The notes beneath the pieces are model-generated. The model ran no database searches and had not been told where the DNA came from. It saw only the letters and a program-made list of their open reading frames with translations. A stretch of DNA of 64,000 bases from contig JASSKH010000023.1 in assembly GCA_031763025.1 (NCBI GenBank), positions 4,305,501-4,369,500 on the forward strand, in the 5' to 3' direction. How positions within the stretch are numbered: the first letter of the stretch is position 1; each line of letters opens with the position of its first letter. Both the position numbers and the translations under genes were made by a program. The DNA is from Macrocystis pyrifera (Eukaryota > Sar > Phaeophyceae > Laminariales > Laminariaceae). This document shows positions 11,379-21,236 of this stretch, piece by piece.

Positions 11379-14300
11379 CTGGGAAGAATTTCAGAGTCGA
11401 TTTTTTCCAAATCATCGGGGGAGGGGTGGGGGGGGGGGGGGGGGGGGGGGGCACACAACGAACATCCTGGGGGAACAACTTCGGTGCCGAGTTTCTTCAT
11501 TGCATGCCTTAAGGGGGGCACACACAACGAAAATGGTGGCTTCGGAAATAATTTCGTCGAGACAAACTTTTCGTAAAAGGCGTTTGTCGTTCGCACTCTC
11601 CCTGTTGTTGGCCGAGAAAAGAGCGTGCGCTTTGCGTTTAAGGGTGCAACAGGTGTGTGCTATTTTATCAGCCGTGTGATACGGTGCGCTCGTCCTTTTC
11701 ACTCTTGCCACGCTCTTCACAAGAACGAAGAACTTGAGAAAGAAAAATAAACTTGAAAGCTAGAGAAGGGAGAAGTGGCCACCGGGAAAGTAACAGCGAC
11801 CAGCCCAAACGAGGGTATACTTGGTTTTGTACATACAGCAGTGCAGGAAAGAAGACCTACAGTATTTTTTTTTAGGGTTGAGGCTGTGGTAGAAACCACA
11901 GCCCAGTTTTCGTCTTTGTCTACGCCGGTTTTAGTTTTGTTTGGGAGTTTCACGGGGTTAAAGCACCACCCCCCCCCCCCCCCTCAACTAAAGAAAAAAA
12001 AACGAAACGCACGGAAACGAAACGAACAAAAAAGATAACACTAAAAAACAATGTGTACTGTTTGGCCCGTGGTCTTCCACAGCCTTGAGCATCTACAAAT
12101 AGATTGGCCTTGGACAGGAGTTTGGAGGAAGGAGCGGGGGCGGTGGGCGCGGGGGCGGTGGGCGCGGGGGGGGCGTTTGTGCATCTCATCTGGGGTCCCA
12201 CCCCCGGGTAGAGGAGAATGCCGACTGTTACTCGAGGGAGAAGCTCGTGAAGTTTTTTGTTCTTGTTTGTCATGATTATGTTTCTTCATTGAGTTTGTCT
12301 GGGCGCCCGCCTCGTTTATCGCTTTTTTTCATAATTATAGAAGCGCCAATAATCGTGTGTCCGGTTGTATGCTCAAGTTCGAATACGGCGCTGCTTGGAT
12401 TTTGGAATATGTACCGCGCGAGTGGGGTGTTTTTCTTTTTTCCAGAAAAGCAGCAGATGTACAGATACCACTCAGCGCAAAGTTGCCGACCCTCTCGCCC
12501 CCCCCCCCCCCCCCTGCCCCACCATGCCGCCCGCGAAATCAACTCAATTTCCCGCCTCCCGCAGGTTTCCACGAGCTCGTGCCCCCTGAGCTGATCAGCA
12601 TCTTCACTCCTAAGGAGCTGGAGCTGCTGATATCGGGTCTGCCGGACGTCGACGTCGATGACCTGCAGGTCAGGGCAAACTATTTTCGGCCGGCGTTGCT
12701 TGCACCTCTCGCGTCGCCTGTTTGGTACCTGGTTGTGTAAAATCCGTTTTTTAAGTACTATTGCAAAAGCCACTGCTAAAAACCAAATTCACACTAGCTC
12801 CTTGTAATATCCCCCCAATAATGTGTGCAGTTCTTAGCGGGTTCCGGGTAATGTTTTCGTAGGTTTTGTCTACCTTGTTGTGATTTTTTTCTGGGGCGTC
12901 TGCTACTACAGTTGTAGCCCGCCCTGTATACGGCTATCCCTTACTTCCCCGCCAACTGAATCCCCCAAACCCTTTCCCATTCCCCCGCCCCCCTCCCCTG
13001 GGAATCGTTTGCTGCCCTCGCCCATCGAGACTCCTTACGTCCCCCGCGCCCCCCTGGCAATCCTAGCTCCCCTCGCCCACTGCAACCCCCTGCGTATCTG
13101 CTTATTACACCCCCTATCTCTTTTTGCCTACACCTTTCCATTTCTCTTTGCCCCCCCCTCCCCCCCCCCCCCCCTCTGTCCCGTTCGGGCTCTCCGTGTT
13201 TGTCCTGTGGGCTTGCACTCAGAAAAAAAACACCTGCACCCCTGGCGATTTTGCCCTCCCCCGCCTACTGCAACTCCACATACACCAACTCCCTTTTCTC
13301 CCTTTGCGCCTTTTTTCGCCCCTTTTCGGCTCTCTGTATTCTTGCTGTAGCTTGCACTCGAATGTAAATACCCCCGCCCGCCTGACAGTCCTAGCTTCCC
13401 TTACCCGCTGGAACTCCCTACCCCCTCCCTCCCTCCTTCCCTCCCCTTTTCCCTCTCCGGCTCGCGGTATGAATGCTCCCTTCTGTATGCTTACGCTCTT
13501 AAAATTATTGTGCCTCGACAGAACAACACCGAGTACACGAACTTCAAGACCACTGACAAGGAGATACAGTGGTTCTGGAATGTTCTGCGATCGTTCAGCA
13601 GGGAGGATCTGGCGCTCTTCTTGCAGTACGTCACGGGGACATCCAAGGTACTTGTTGTTTTCATGCATACGCGCGAGTGCCGAACACGAACGCCCAACTG
13701 CTAATGCAAATGCCCAGGCATCTTCTGCTTTCCTGTACCACTATGTCCCATAATATAATCACCGTTTTTACACTATTACCGAGGACCATAGTAAATGGCA
13801 CCTACGGTACGCACAAAAGCCTATATATTTCCCTATTTTTACTGGCAAAATTTGGTCCCATTTATTATGGTCCCCCCGTAATAACTGTCAAACCACCACA
13901 ATGCTTATATTTCGGGACAGAGTGGTAAGTACGTATGTTGGGCAGTATATATATGACGTGCATATTTTCCTGTACTGCTCCTGTCGTGGAAAAAGTGTTG
14001 GCGATGAGAAAAATCGTACCACTCCGGCCCAAAATATAAGGATCATTTTGATTGAATAATTATAAGCTAACGGTATCTATATTTCGGTTCGGAGTGGTAT
14101 CGGTGTGGTCACGTCTTGCTTGTTTGGGTTGCTCAATGGAAAACAATAATCACACCAGCAGCAACTAAGCGTTGCTCATCTGCTTGGTGTAGCTGTGTGA
14201 ATTCCATTGTGGTGTACTAAACGCCATGCAAATGAAGTGTATGGGTTTTAGCATGATCATAGTAAAATCAGCATGAAGCTCGTGGTAAAACCTGTACGAA

Positions 14301-16721
14301 AAATGTATGTGTTTAGGTTGTACAAGTAAATCGTACCGGGTACGATTTTTTAGTATGATTATGCTAGAGGTGCTGATCGACCAAATAGTGACGTGTCGCT
14401 TGCAAGAACTGATGACGCCATGAATAAGGATATATCCTATACCGCTACTGCTGTAATTGCTGACTTGAACTACTGCAAAGCGGTGTGAAATGACGTGTTT
14501 TTTTTCATTGAGACGATAACTATATACTTGAGCTGAATATACGAGTACGCATTGCTCTATAATAGTGGGAACTATTTTCTCTAGTTTTATTTTCGGAGAC
14601 GATACGTACTGCTGTGAAACAAAAATGGGATTTCACGATTTTGGATGTTCGGGTGTTGAGGTACTTGAGTTCCTCAGTTCCAATGTTGCAATTTATGAGG
14701 AACCCCCACCACCACCAGTCCGAAAAGTTTTGGCCAAAATAATCACATGTTGTAAACATGTTCAGGGCTGTTCACGAGTCAAACCTCGCGCGTCGGTTCG
14801 GTTCGGGTCGGGTCAGGTGACGGTGGGAGACTTGGCCAGACTCGTGAGGTTTTGAAAACTTCTTGACCCGACCCGACCCGGCCCGACCCGATCCGATTTG
14901 ACCCGAACCGAGTTGACCCGTGATATTTTGAAGATTTCCTAAATCCACCCGCGGGTCCGGTCATGAGACGCGAAGAGCCCTGAAAAAAATGTTTCTCATG
15001 TCATGGGCGCGGGGTAGGCAGCATGACCTATGTCCCCTGCTCGTATGTACTGCTGCGTTCTTACGTCATCAATATTACTCGTACTCGTAGACGGTCGAGA
15101 ATATCAATCGCATCATGTTTTTTTTTGTTTGTTTGTCATACCTGGTCCACTATCTGTATCAATACGAGTTTTCCGTCACTATTTAATAGTATATGAAAGG
15201 CTTGGCGTTGGTTGATGTTTGTATGCTGTGTGCGTGTTTTTTATTTTCATTGGTTATTTTTTTTCTTTTCGTGTTTTGCAGGTGCCGCTCGGGGGATTCT
15301 CAACCTTGCAGGGGATGCGGGGCATCCAGAAGTTCAACATCCACAAGGCGTTTGGCGGCAGCCACCTCCTGCCCGCTGCGCACACATGGTGCGTATGTTG
15401 TTCACAGCATACTCGCAGTCGCTATTATGAGGGGGGGGGGGTGTACTCATTATCATTTATTGTGAGCGCGGGGGGGGTGTACTCGATATCATGCATGGCC
15501 GTAGTCGTGTATCCATAGACCCTCGCATCCCAACAGTGCCGGGACAGAGCACGTCGGGTATTCACCGGCCAGGCAGACTTTGCTTGCACCAAGCGCGAAG
15601 CGCCGGGGGGGGTGCACTCGTATCGTGCATGGCCGTAGTCCTATGATCATACACATACCTTCGCACCCCTACGAATGCCGGGACGGAGCACGTCGGGTTG
15701 TCACCGACCAGGCAGGCATTGCTCGCACGGGACTGTTTGGCGTTTCTCAAGGATATGGCTGACATGTGCGTGTATCTATTACGGGGGTCTATAGTTAATA
15801 GGACCTATGGCATACATAAAAACCTATATATTTATGTATTTTTACTAACAATATTTGGTCCTGTTACTATGGACCCCCGGAATAGTAGAACATTCTAGTA
15901 ATAGTACCAGTCTGTCCCCAAATATGCAGACCGTATTTGTAGTATATGAAAGCACTCGAACGGTCCTCACCTTGCCGGACTGAGTTGCCTGAAGACTCTT
16001 CAGTACCATACTATCGGTACTATTCACGGGGGTCCATAGTTAATGGGACCAAATTTTGTTGGTAAAAATAGGTAAATATATAGGTTTATGTATACCATAG
16101 GTCCTATTAACTATGGACCCCCGTATCGAGGTTCCTTGTATGTGACACCGGCGTCGCTATACGAGGTTTACCTTTGACTTCGGCGCATGACGTCGTCTTC
16201 GTTAATATCAGCATAAAACCCGGGGTACGTGTCAGGTCTTTGGCGCGGTCATTCAAGAACACGTTTGGTCATTGCTAAGCTGGTAATGAGTAAAATACCA
16301 GGTATCTGGTAGTAAGTAGTTGCGCCCTCTAGCGGGCCCCATGGGACGTGATGGCGAAGGCCGCTCGTGCGTGCGTGGGGCTTGTTTCGTTGGACAACGA
16401 AGATCCGCCCCGACTTTTTGTTCTCTCCGTATGTTTGCCGTTTTCCCTCTGCGATTTTTTTTAGTCTTGAGTCCAAGCAGTTTGTCTCAATATATGCGTG
16501 GTTGCAGTTTCAAAGGAATTAACGCGGTTGCGGTTACGCCTGCTTTTTGTGCGTGTGCTTGCTGATGCTTCCTCCCCTCTCTCCCCTAACCTCCCCCCCC
16601 CTCCGCGCCTTCTCGCAGCTTTAACCAGCTGGACTTGCCGAAGTACACCAGCGAGGAGATGACGAGGGATCGCGTCACGCTCGCCATCCACAAGGGCTCG
16701 GAGGGGTTCGGATTCGGATAA
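2117..16721 (+). CDS. HECT-type E3 ubiquitin ligase, C-terminal 240 residues (UPL1/HUWE1-like), 5' partial
   Basis: HECT ligases accept ubiquitin from an E2 on a Cys in the C-lobe and pass it to substrate lysines. Six exons are visible: 2117-2258, 11153-11293, 12565-12668, 13522-13647, 15282-15388 and 16619-16721. All introns are GT-AG, and the phases join without a frameshift into 240 residues plus TAA. Family landmarks in order: [76 protein letters not shown], and a terminal EGFGFG. The catalytic Cys is residue 207 of this stretch, with 33 residues after it, the usual HECT spacing. About 110 residues of the N-lobe and any upstream substrate-binding region lie before the window. I saw no candidate exon in 1-2116. 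The match in order and ending is strong. Which HECT subfamily it belongs to cannot be settled from the C-lobe alone. Confidence 0.93.
3642..3728 (-). repeat. Repeat family 4, partial copy
   Basis: On the minus strand it reads CTTTCTTTCTACGGGTCGAC, then GTCCGTGCCGATTCTTC. The same order occurs on the plus strand near 20885 and 55458. Only the 5' part is present here. Confidence 0.6.
4618..4736 (+). mobile_element. MITE family 1 copy, with two internal TA-bounded insertions
   Basis: Terminal inverted repeats TTGCGGGAGTCCATAGTTAA and the matching right end, flanked by TA. Relative to sister copies it has extra TACCAG inside TACCAGTA (4666-4673) and extra CTGTA inside TACTGTA (4693-4699). See the findings on footprints. 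Confidence 0.85.
4762..4822 (-). repeat. Diverged third copy of the centre of the 6.8-kb palindrome
   Basis: The minus strand reads CCCGCACTGCTTCAGGTTTG then GGCCTTCTCGAT. This matches 6780-6823 (CCCGCACTGCTGTAAGTTTG, GGCCTTCTCGAT) at roughly three bases in four. The surrounding open frames at 4706-5038 show no family resemblance. Confidence 0.45.
5170..5278 (-). mobile_element. MITE family 1 copy
   Basis: Starts TACTACGAGGGTCCATAGTT and ends GGACCCCCGTAATA. The internal part is in the opposite orientation to the 4618 copy. Confidence 0.88.
5888..6781 (+). pseudogene. Acidic gag-like fragment, left arm of a head-to-head pair
   Basis: From 6398 the plus strand encodes an acidic, low-complexity region with [18 protein letters not shown] followed by [16 protein letters not shown]. 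It then continues in another frame with [16 protein letters not shown] and ANIEKAIV. A frameshift near 6600 breaks it. The same protein is encoded by the right arm on the other strand. A conserved 70-bp outer block (5888-5958) is separated from the rest by about 440 bp that the right arm lacks. The IEKAI-type segment after an acidic region suggests a retrotransposon gag, but no zinc knuckle or protease is seen, so the family is uncertain. Confidence 0.5.
6708..7130 (-). pseudogene. Acidic gag-like fragment, right arm of the pair
   Basis: An open minus-strand frame of 140 codons carries the same series as the left arm: [14 protein letters not shown] start (here [10 protein letters not shown]), [40 protein letters not shown] and ANIEKAIV. 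It is in frame where the left arm is shifted, but lacks the 13-residue PPAWVLELV segment the left arm has. DNA similarity continues to about 7215. The two arms face each other around a loop of about 40 bases at 6764-6803. The last part of this frame reads through the hairpin centre into the left arm, so it is not natural coding. Confidence 0.5.
7375..7450. repeat. CTGCAGTCCCG-type small palindromic repeat
   Basis: Contains CCCGGTTTGGGGACCAAACA, CTTGGAATCAGAGT and CACTGCAGTACT, the parts that recur at 7995, 8450-8945 and 41838. Confidence 0.5.
7843..7951 (-). mobile_element. MITE family 1 copy, abutting a degenerate copy
   Basis: TATTACGGGGGTCCATAGTT to GGACCCCCGTAATA. The sequence just left of it (about 7744-7842) contains ACATAGTAATGGACCAAATA, GATATATAGGTTTTTGTGTA and GTGGTCCTGATAAC. 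It looks like a worn second copy lying end to end. Confidence 0.88.
7995..8075. repeat. CTGCAGTCCCG-type small palindromic repeat
   Basis: CCAGTCCCGTTTTGGGGACA on one side and TTTGTCCCC...GAACTGCAGTACT on the other form a roughly 70-bp inverted-repeat unit around CTTGGAATTAGAGTGG. Confidence 0.6.
8450..8945. repeat. Cluster of CTGCAGTCCCG-type inverted repeats
   Basis: At least five alternating units of GCAGTCCCGTTTTGGNGACA and its complement TTTGTCCCCAAANNGGGACT are packed in 500 bp. AAACTACTT/AAATCACTC and AAAACAAAAACTGCAGTCCC segments lie between them. The block can pair with itself in many registers. Confidence 0.7.
10577..10945 (+). mobile_element. Repeat family 2, copy C
   Basis: Begins with GTAACGTAG and a T run and continues with CACGTAGTGTTCAAGGTGAG, GCGCTTCGTGCTTGGTGCAA and CGTCCCGGCATTGTA. 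It ends at GAGTACACCCC, so its C tail is short and interrupted. Confidence 0.75.
11153..11293 (+). CDS. HECT ligase exon b
   Basis: Follows acceptor AAAAG and completes the split Gly codon. It carries [20 protein letters not shown] and QIEAFLE, and ends in phase 1 at GAAG before donor GTAGGT. Confidence 0.9.
11348..11451. repeat. Facing oligo-C and oligo-G tracts inside an intron
   Basis: A run of about 30 C (11348-11377) is followed 50 bases later by a G-rich run (11416-11451, interrupted by A and T). Together they form an inverted repeat that could fold in the HECT pre-mRNA. Confidence 0.85.
12565..12668 (+). CDS. HECT ligase exon c
   Basis: Follows acceptor CCGCAG and carries [34 protein letters not shown]. 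It ends in phase 0 before donor GTCAGG. It is preceded by a pyrimidine-rich stretch with a C run at 12498. Confidence 0.92.
12930..13480 (+). other. Strongly pyrimidine-rich intron segment
   Basis: Most of this 550-bp stretch is C and T on the plus strand, including a long CCCCTCCCCC block near 13151. It lies in the 853-bp intron between HECT exons c and d and gives only low-complexity proline or arginine frames. Confidence 0.7.
13522..13647 (+). CDS. HECT ligase exon d
   Basis: Follows acceptor CGACAG in phase 0. It encodes [27 protein letters not shown] and QYVTGTSK (42 codons), and ends in phase 0 before donor GTACTT. This is the conserved C-lobe segment that precedes the P-L-G-F motif. 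Confidence 0.92.
13774..13883 (+). mobile_element. MITE family 1 copy in HECT intron
   Basis: TATTACCGAGGACCATAGTA to GGTCCCCCCGTAATA, with the usual AAAGCCTATATATT and ATTTTTACTGG interior. Confidence 0.85.
14764..14982 (+). mobile_element. MITE family 5 (GACCCG-rich), copy 1
   Basis: Starts AGGGCTGTTCACGAGTCAAA and ends GACGCGAAGAGCCCTG. Inside are a GGTTCGGGTCGGGTCAGGTG stretch and its complement CTTGACCCGACCCGACCCGG. A second copy in the opposite orientation lies near 20575. Confidence 0.65.
15282..15388 (+). CDS. HECT ligase exon e, holds first two bases of the catalytic Cys codon
   Basis: Follows acceptor TTTTGCAG and encodes [35 protein letters not shown] and the first two bases (TG) of the active-site Cys. 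The donor is GTGCGT. Confidence 0.93.
15430..15604 (-). mobile_element. Repeat family 2, copy D (truncated)
   Basis: Read on the minus strand it ends in GAGTACACC and a C run. A second, shorter GTACTC plus G-run junction lies just outside it at 15430, as if the tail end were duplicated. Confidence 0.7.
15605..15732 (-). mobile_element. Repeat family 2, copy E (3' part)
   Basis: Directly abuts copy D in the same orientation and contains the GACGTGCTCCGTCCCGGCAT segment and a C-run end. Copies D and E together repeat the tandem arrangement of copies A and B. Confidence 0.7.
15777..15884 (+). mobile_element. MITE family 1 copy in HECT intron
   Basis: TATTACGGGGGTCTATAGTT to GGACCCCCGGAATA. Only 136 bp separate it from an inverted copy at 16021. 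Confidence 0.88.
16021..16135 (-). mobile_element. MITE family 1 copy in HECT intron, inverted
   Basis: TATTCACGGGGGTCCATAGT to GGACCCCCGTA. It is opposite in internal orientation to the 15777 copy, so the pair could fold together in the pre-mRNA. Confidence 0.88.
16619..16721 (+). CDS. HECT ligase terminal coding exon
   Basis: Follows acceptor CTCGCAG. Its first base completes the catalytic Cys codon, then [29 protein letters not shown] and TAA. The GFGF ending near the stop is typical of HECT proteins. A G-rich stretch (about 16780-16860) follows in the 3' flank. Confidence 0.93.
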
Positions 16722-19299
16722 GGCCCCGCGGCAGTCGGCGGAGCATGCGGGGTTTCCGCTGGTTTAGGGGCTATAATTTTTGTGACGAAGGGGAAGAGAG
16801 GGGAGGGGGGGAGGCGAAGAGAGGGGGGGGGAAGGAAGGCGGGGGGGGGATTCGCTGCTGGGCGATGAAGGTATAAAAGTGACGTTCAGGCCGTCGCCTC
16901 TAGTCAGGCGATCGCATTGAGTCCTGGTAGCGCTGTCGGACCTTGCTCGACACGATGTCTTTCTTTTGTTTTCTGCGTTTGTTCATTGATGAATAGGTGG
17001 GCCTTTTTCCTTTCTCAGTCCGCCACGCTACCATACGTAGGAGACGGGGTGGATGGATGTCAGCGGACAACACGTTTTTTTTTGTTGGACTAGCGGATGG
17101 ACGGCCTACTTGCGTTTATCTTCTTTGGGAGCTTTTTCTTTCTTTTCTTTCTCCTCTTGCATCTTTGTTTTTTCTGCTCCGTAATATACCTGATTACTGA
17201 CGAGAAAAAACCTCGGCTCGTAGCTACGGTGGCTCTACGTTAATGATGAACGATTTTCTTTCGTTTGCCGAAGGGGGGGGGGGGGGGGGGGGGGGGAGGG
17301 ATGAAAGTCGTCGTTACTCTGGGGGGTCGGAACGCACAACCCCACAGTAGCAAGGCTGCGATAGAGGCTGCCCGCGGTACAGTCAGTACAGTAGGAGCAC
17401 CATGCGCGTGCCCCCCCTGTGTGGACTTATTTGGGAGAGCACCCGGCGCTCCGGAGCTGTGGGATATCAACGGAGAAAGCATTTCGTCGTTGTCTTGTTC
17501 GACGTGTTTTTTTTTTTTGGAAGGGGGGGGGGGGGTAGGTAGGACTGTGCGGGCGGGTAGGTGGGTTTGTGGGCTTGTGTACGGTCGTGGGTGGACCTCA
17601 CTGTGCGGCGCTGAGTTCAGGTTTGTCGACGCAGGAAAGGAGGGGCGGGGGGGGGGGGGGGGGGGGAGAGTGTACTCGATATCATGCATGGCCGTAGCGA
17701 GGCGGGAGGGGGTTGGACAGGGGCGTGCCGCGAGCACTAATGTCTTTCGGTAAGGAAAATATCATGCTTGAATGGTTTTGTGGTGTATGCACCCTGCATG
17801 TTTGGCGGGCTATGCTTGCTACATTATCGTTGTAGATGCTTCGAACGTCGACCTTTCGAGACGCAGTCGTATTACGTAGTAGCTGCTGTGTGAGGGGGGA
17901 GCGGAGCTACATCGGTATTTCTTGGATGACCCAGCAGCACTGTTTGAGTGGACCGGCTGAAGAAGGAGGTGTGTCCCAGAACGTTTTGAAATGTTATCTG
18001 TGGCGTCCGTGATCCCGCTGCACGATTTGATGGTAAGAGGGCGCGCCTCCTTATTACATACGGGAAAATGGAAAACAACACGTAATATAACTGCGTTATC
18101 ATCATGCTTTCGCGTGATCCATCTCGGCAAGTAGGAAAAAATGGGAAGTCTCCGTGAGCCTTCGATGGATCACGGGCCAAACTCAAATTATCAAAAGTTC
18201 AAGCTCAACGACGAGTTCTAGCCACATTGTCGGGGCAACACGGAACATAGGGAGTGTATCTTGTCACGCGAACGCTTACTCCGTTCGGCGTTTTGTAACG
18301 GATGCCTGCCTCCTTCTTCGTTGACGGGGTCCCTGATATTTGACGGCCGCGGATCGCGTAAGTGGACCACCAATGGACTGCCAGGTGTTTAATACCTGGT
18401 AGTGGACCCGTGGACCCCGTTCAGACTGCTGATGGATAAAAAAAGTATCGACGCCCATCTTTATGTATGATCGCGGTCCCACGGGCTCGTGCCGGGGGCA
18501 ATCCTCTGCCGCCACTTGTACATAATTCAGGGTTTGGTGGAACACCCCTCTCTCTGCATGCATGCGCCAAGAATGACCAACCGGTGATTGGGCGTACCGG
18601 GTAGGAAACCTGGAATGATGGCGTAAACAACATCGCGATAGAAGGGCACACCTCTCCTGCGTATGCACCCGACACTATCACAGCAGTATCAATAGTACCA
18701 CGGGATTATATATATCCTCTATATCCGGCAGGGGCTACACAGGTGGCCGCTGGTTCCCCCCCCCCCCCCCGTTACACAATCTGGGCGTGAAAACATCTTT
18801 GTTGCGAAGACATTTTGAACAAAGCATTAAGGAAACCGCACGAGGTATGCTACATTTTGGTTTCGTTTGCCATCTGACAATGTGCAGCTCGAGTGCATGT
18901 TCACAACCAAAAAACATGATGGAAATACGTTGTAGACAGAAAATCCGGACCACCTAAAGGCGAAGCGTGAAGCGATGTTGCCAGCAACCAAACACTGCAA
19001 CAACTGCATCAGTAGACGTACCTCCCGGTTCTGTTGGCCACATACCCCCTCTCTCCCTGTTCGATGTCTCCACAAGGATTTTGTTTGGGTGTCTCGGCTA
19101 CCTGTCTGTGTGCCTCTTCCATAGTTAGCCCCGTAAACAGGTCGACTGCCGTCGGTTGTACCAGGTAGGAGATATCGCACACGAAAGAGCGGGTGGGACC
19201 GATATAAGTATCAATAGGTATTTCTCTCACACAATATGATCACATTGTTTAAACCTCAATGTGTAACCGTACGAGCCTCCCCTATCATTCGTACCTATC
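16722..19299. other. Intergenic, G-rich, no gene recognised
   Basis: Contains G runs near 16800, 17274 and 17522, a fragment of repeat family 2 and a C run near 18758. The longer open frames here are antisense or low-complexity and match no family I recognise. Confidence 0.5.
17646..17698 (-). mobile_element. Repeat family 2, copy G (tail end only)
   Basis: A G run followed by GTGTACTCGATATCATGCAT and GGCCGTAG. This is the complement of the C-tailed 3' end of the family. Confidence 0.65.
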
Positions 19300-19408
19300 T
19301 ATTACGGGGGTCCATTGTTAATAGGACCTATGGTACACATAAAAACCTATATATTTACCTATTTTTGCTAACAATATTTGGTCCTATTAACTATGGTCCC
19401 CCGTAATA
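19300..19408 (+). mobile_element. MITE family 1 copy, well preserved
   Basis: TATTACGGGGGTCCATTGTT to GGTCCCCCGTAATA, with the interior AAAAACCTATATATTTACCT. It serves as a good reference copy for the family. Confidence 0.9.
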
Positions 19409-19628
19409 GAAAACCTATATGTCACCATCGTATGGATGGGATATGTTTCTGAACATGAAGAAAACACAGGGCGGACCATGTGCTACATACATATGGGAGG
19501 CACACGGTAGGTGGTGTACTTTGCCGAGCACTGAGTGCTGCCTGCTCTCTTCAAAGAAGCGAACCTGCTGTTCGCACACTGCAACACAACCAACTTGGGC
19601 TATCGTTAAAAGGCGGAGAGGGACACAC

Positions 19629-19727
19629 GTTAATATGTGATAATAATAACATGTTCAACGTCGTTTAACATGTAATAATAACATGTTCAACGTCATTTAA
19701 CATGTAATAATAGCATGTTCAACGTCA
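19629..19727. repeat. Tandem repeat, about 32 bp, three units
   Basis: The unit is close to AATAATAACATGTTCAACGT followed by CATTTAACATGT. Each unit contains ACATGTT and its complement. Confidence 0.8.
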
Positions 19728-20574
19728 TCTTATGCAGTTTCTTACAGCCAGGTAAGCCAGTCAGCGCCACGATCTTGTAACTCATATGTATGTGTGTATC
19801 ACACATGCACATCAGTCTACGCAAATGTGTGAAGGTATCAAAGCCCTACCTACACCAACTACGCGTGCGTACGTACGTACCTACTTGGTAGTGAATTTTG
19901 AGCGGGGTTTCAACAGAAAATGTCGGCCAATCTTCCTCGTGTTACCATTCATCATGCGATAGTACCTGGCATGTATGTATAACTTTACGCGAATGGGCCC
20001 GTATCGAATATGATACGAGCAGTAGGATGGTACTGTAGGACCTGACACTATTAATACGACAATAGCTTGCCTGGGCGTCAATGATTTACGTACAGAGTGG
20101 CCCCCCGGTTTAACAGTTACCAGTTAAGACTTTCGCGCGGTCATGAGAAAAAACTCTTCTTGGAATTAGAGTGGGATCCTTCTTCAATAGTATTGAGAGT
20201 ATGATAGTAAAATGCAACATCATAATATCGTATTACGTGGAGAAAAGACCACGCCAATCATTGCCTGTCCCGGGACCTCTGCTTGCTGTATTGTTTCGTT
20301 GGCCACGTGTGTTGAGGGTACGACAGTAGTACCATGTGTGCTTGTGCTTGACACTCTATACCCCCCTAGCCCCTGTGGCACCTGTGGCACCTTTGGGACT
20401 TGTCCTGTTGCCCCCGACGCCTGTTTGCCTCATAGGGATAATATATCGATAACACCTACCCATTAATAGTGTCTAACTTTTGTGAAGCTCGTATTATTAC
20501 TCACTTGCGAAGCTCCACACTCATTTTCATCCGAACACCGATCATTAGAAATGCCAACAACTGCGCAACCCGAT

Positions 20575-20777
20575 GATCATTTACCTACACTCTTCACGGG
20601 TCATGATCCGACCCGTGGGTCGTGTCAGGCAGGGTTTGAAATACCACCGGGTCGGGTCGGGTTGGGTCGGGCCGGGTCAGGACGTTGTCAAACTCTCACG
20701 GACGGGGTCGAGTCACCGTTGCCAAACCCAACTTCCACCTGACCCGCGAAGTTTGACCCGACCCGTGAACAGCCCCC
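20575..20777 (-). mobile_element. MITE family 5, copy 2
   Basis: Runs from a CACGGGTCATGATCCGACCC region through GGGTCGGGTCGGGTTGGGTC to GACCCGACCCGTGAACAGCC. This is the 14764 copy in reverse orientation, with a different middle. Confidence 0.6.
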
Positions 20778-20884
20778 TGTTGACTTTTAAGAGGCTCTCA
20801 TGATTCGCTTGATGAGCTCTATGCATAACTCAGCCCAGAAGAAGTGATTTTAAGAAAAGCCATAACAGATGGTGTGTTTGTTCT

Positions 20885-21052
20885 TCGCGTTCTTTCTTTC
20901 TAGCCGTCGACAGACATTCAGCATAACCAGCGGCAGTGCCGATTATTCAATCCTAATACAGTAATAGAGAGATACAAGCTCTGTGGTCGCAAAACTACGG
21001 CTCAGCAGAGAAACTCCATTGCTATGCAGTAAGCAGAGTAGACGGACAAGCT
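20885..21052 (+). repeat. Repeat family 4, copy without the TACCAGGTA word
   Basis: TTCTTTCTTTCTAGCCGTCG, CAGTGCCGATTATTCAATCC, GAGATACAAGCTCTGTGG and TATGCAGTAAGCAGAGTAG follow in the same order as at 55458. At GAGATACAAGC this copy has a single TA. The other copy carries eleven additional bases there. Confidence 0.65.
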
Positions 21053-21161
21053 ATAGTGCAGTCCGAAGAACACATATTATACCAGGTACCAGAACCTGGT
21101 AACTTTTACGAGGTTCTTGTTACAAGCATCTACCCCGGGCTGGATAATCGATCGACCTTTT

Positions 21162-21236
21162 GCCCCCATAGCTCAGTAGGCAACACCTTCACATTTGACG
21201 TCGTCGCAAGACACGGGTTCGAATCTCGCTTCGAAC
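21162..21236 (+). repeat. tRNA-like sequence (SINE head or tRNA pseudogene)
   Basis: TAGCTCAGTAGG fits an A box and GGTTCGAATCTC a B box, about 36 bp apart. The T-stem pairs imperfectly and I could not form a convincing acceptor stem. It therefore looks like a tRNA-derived repeat or pseudogene, not a working tRNA. Confidence 0.5.

Noticed and set aside
21162..21236. Functional tRNA gene
   Set aside because: A and B boxes are present, but acceptor and T stems do not pair well. Treated as a tRNA-like repeat.
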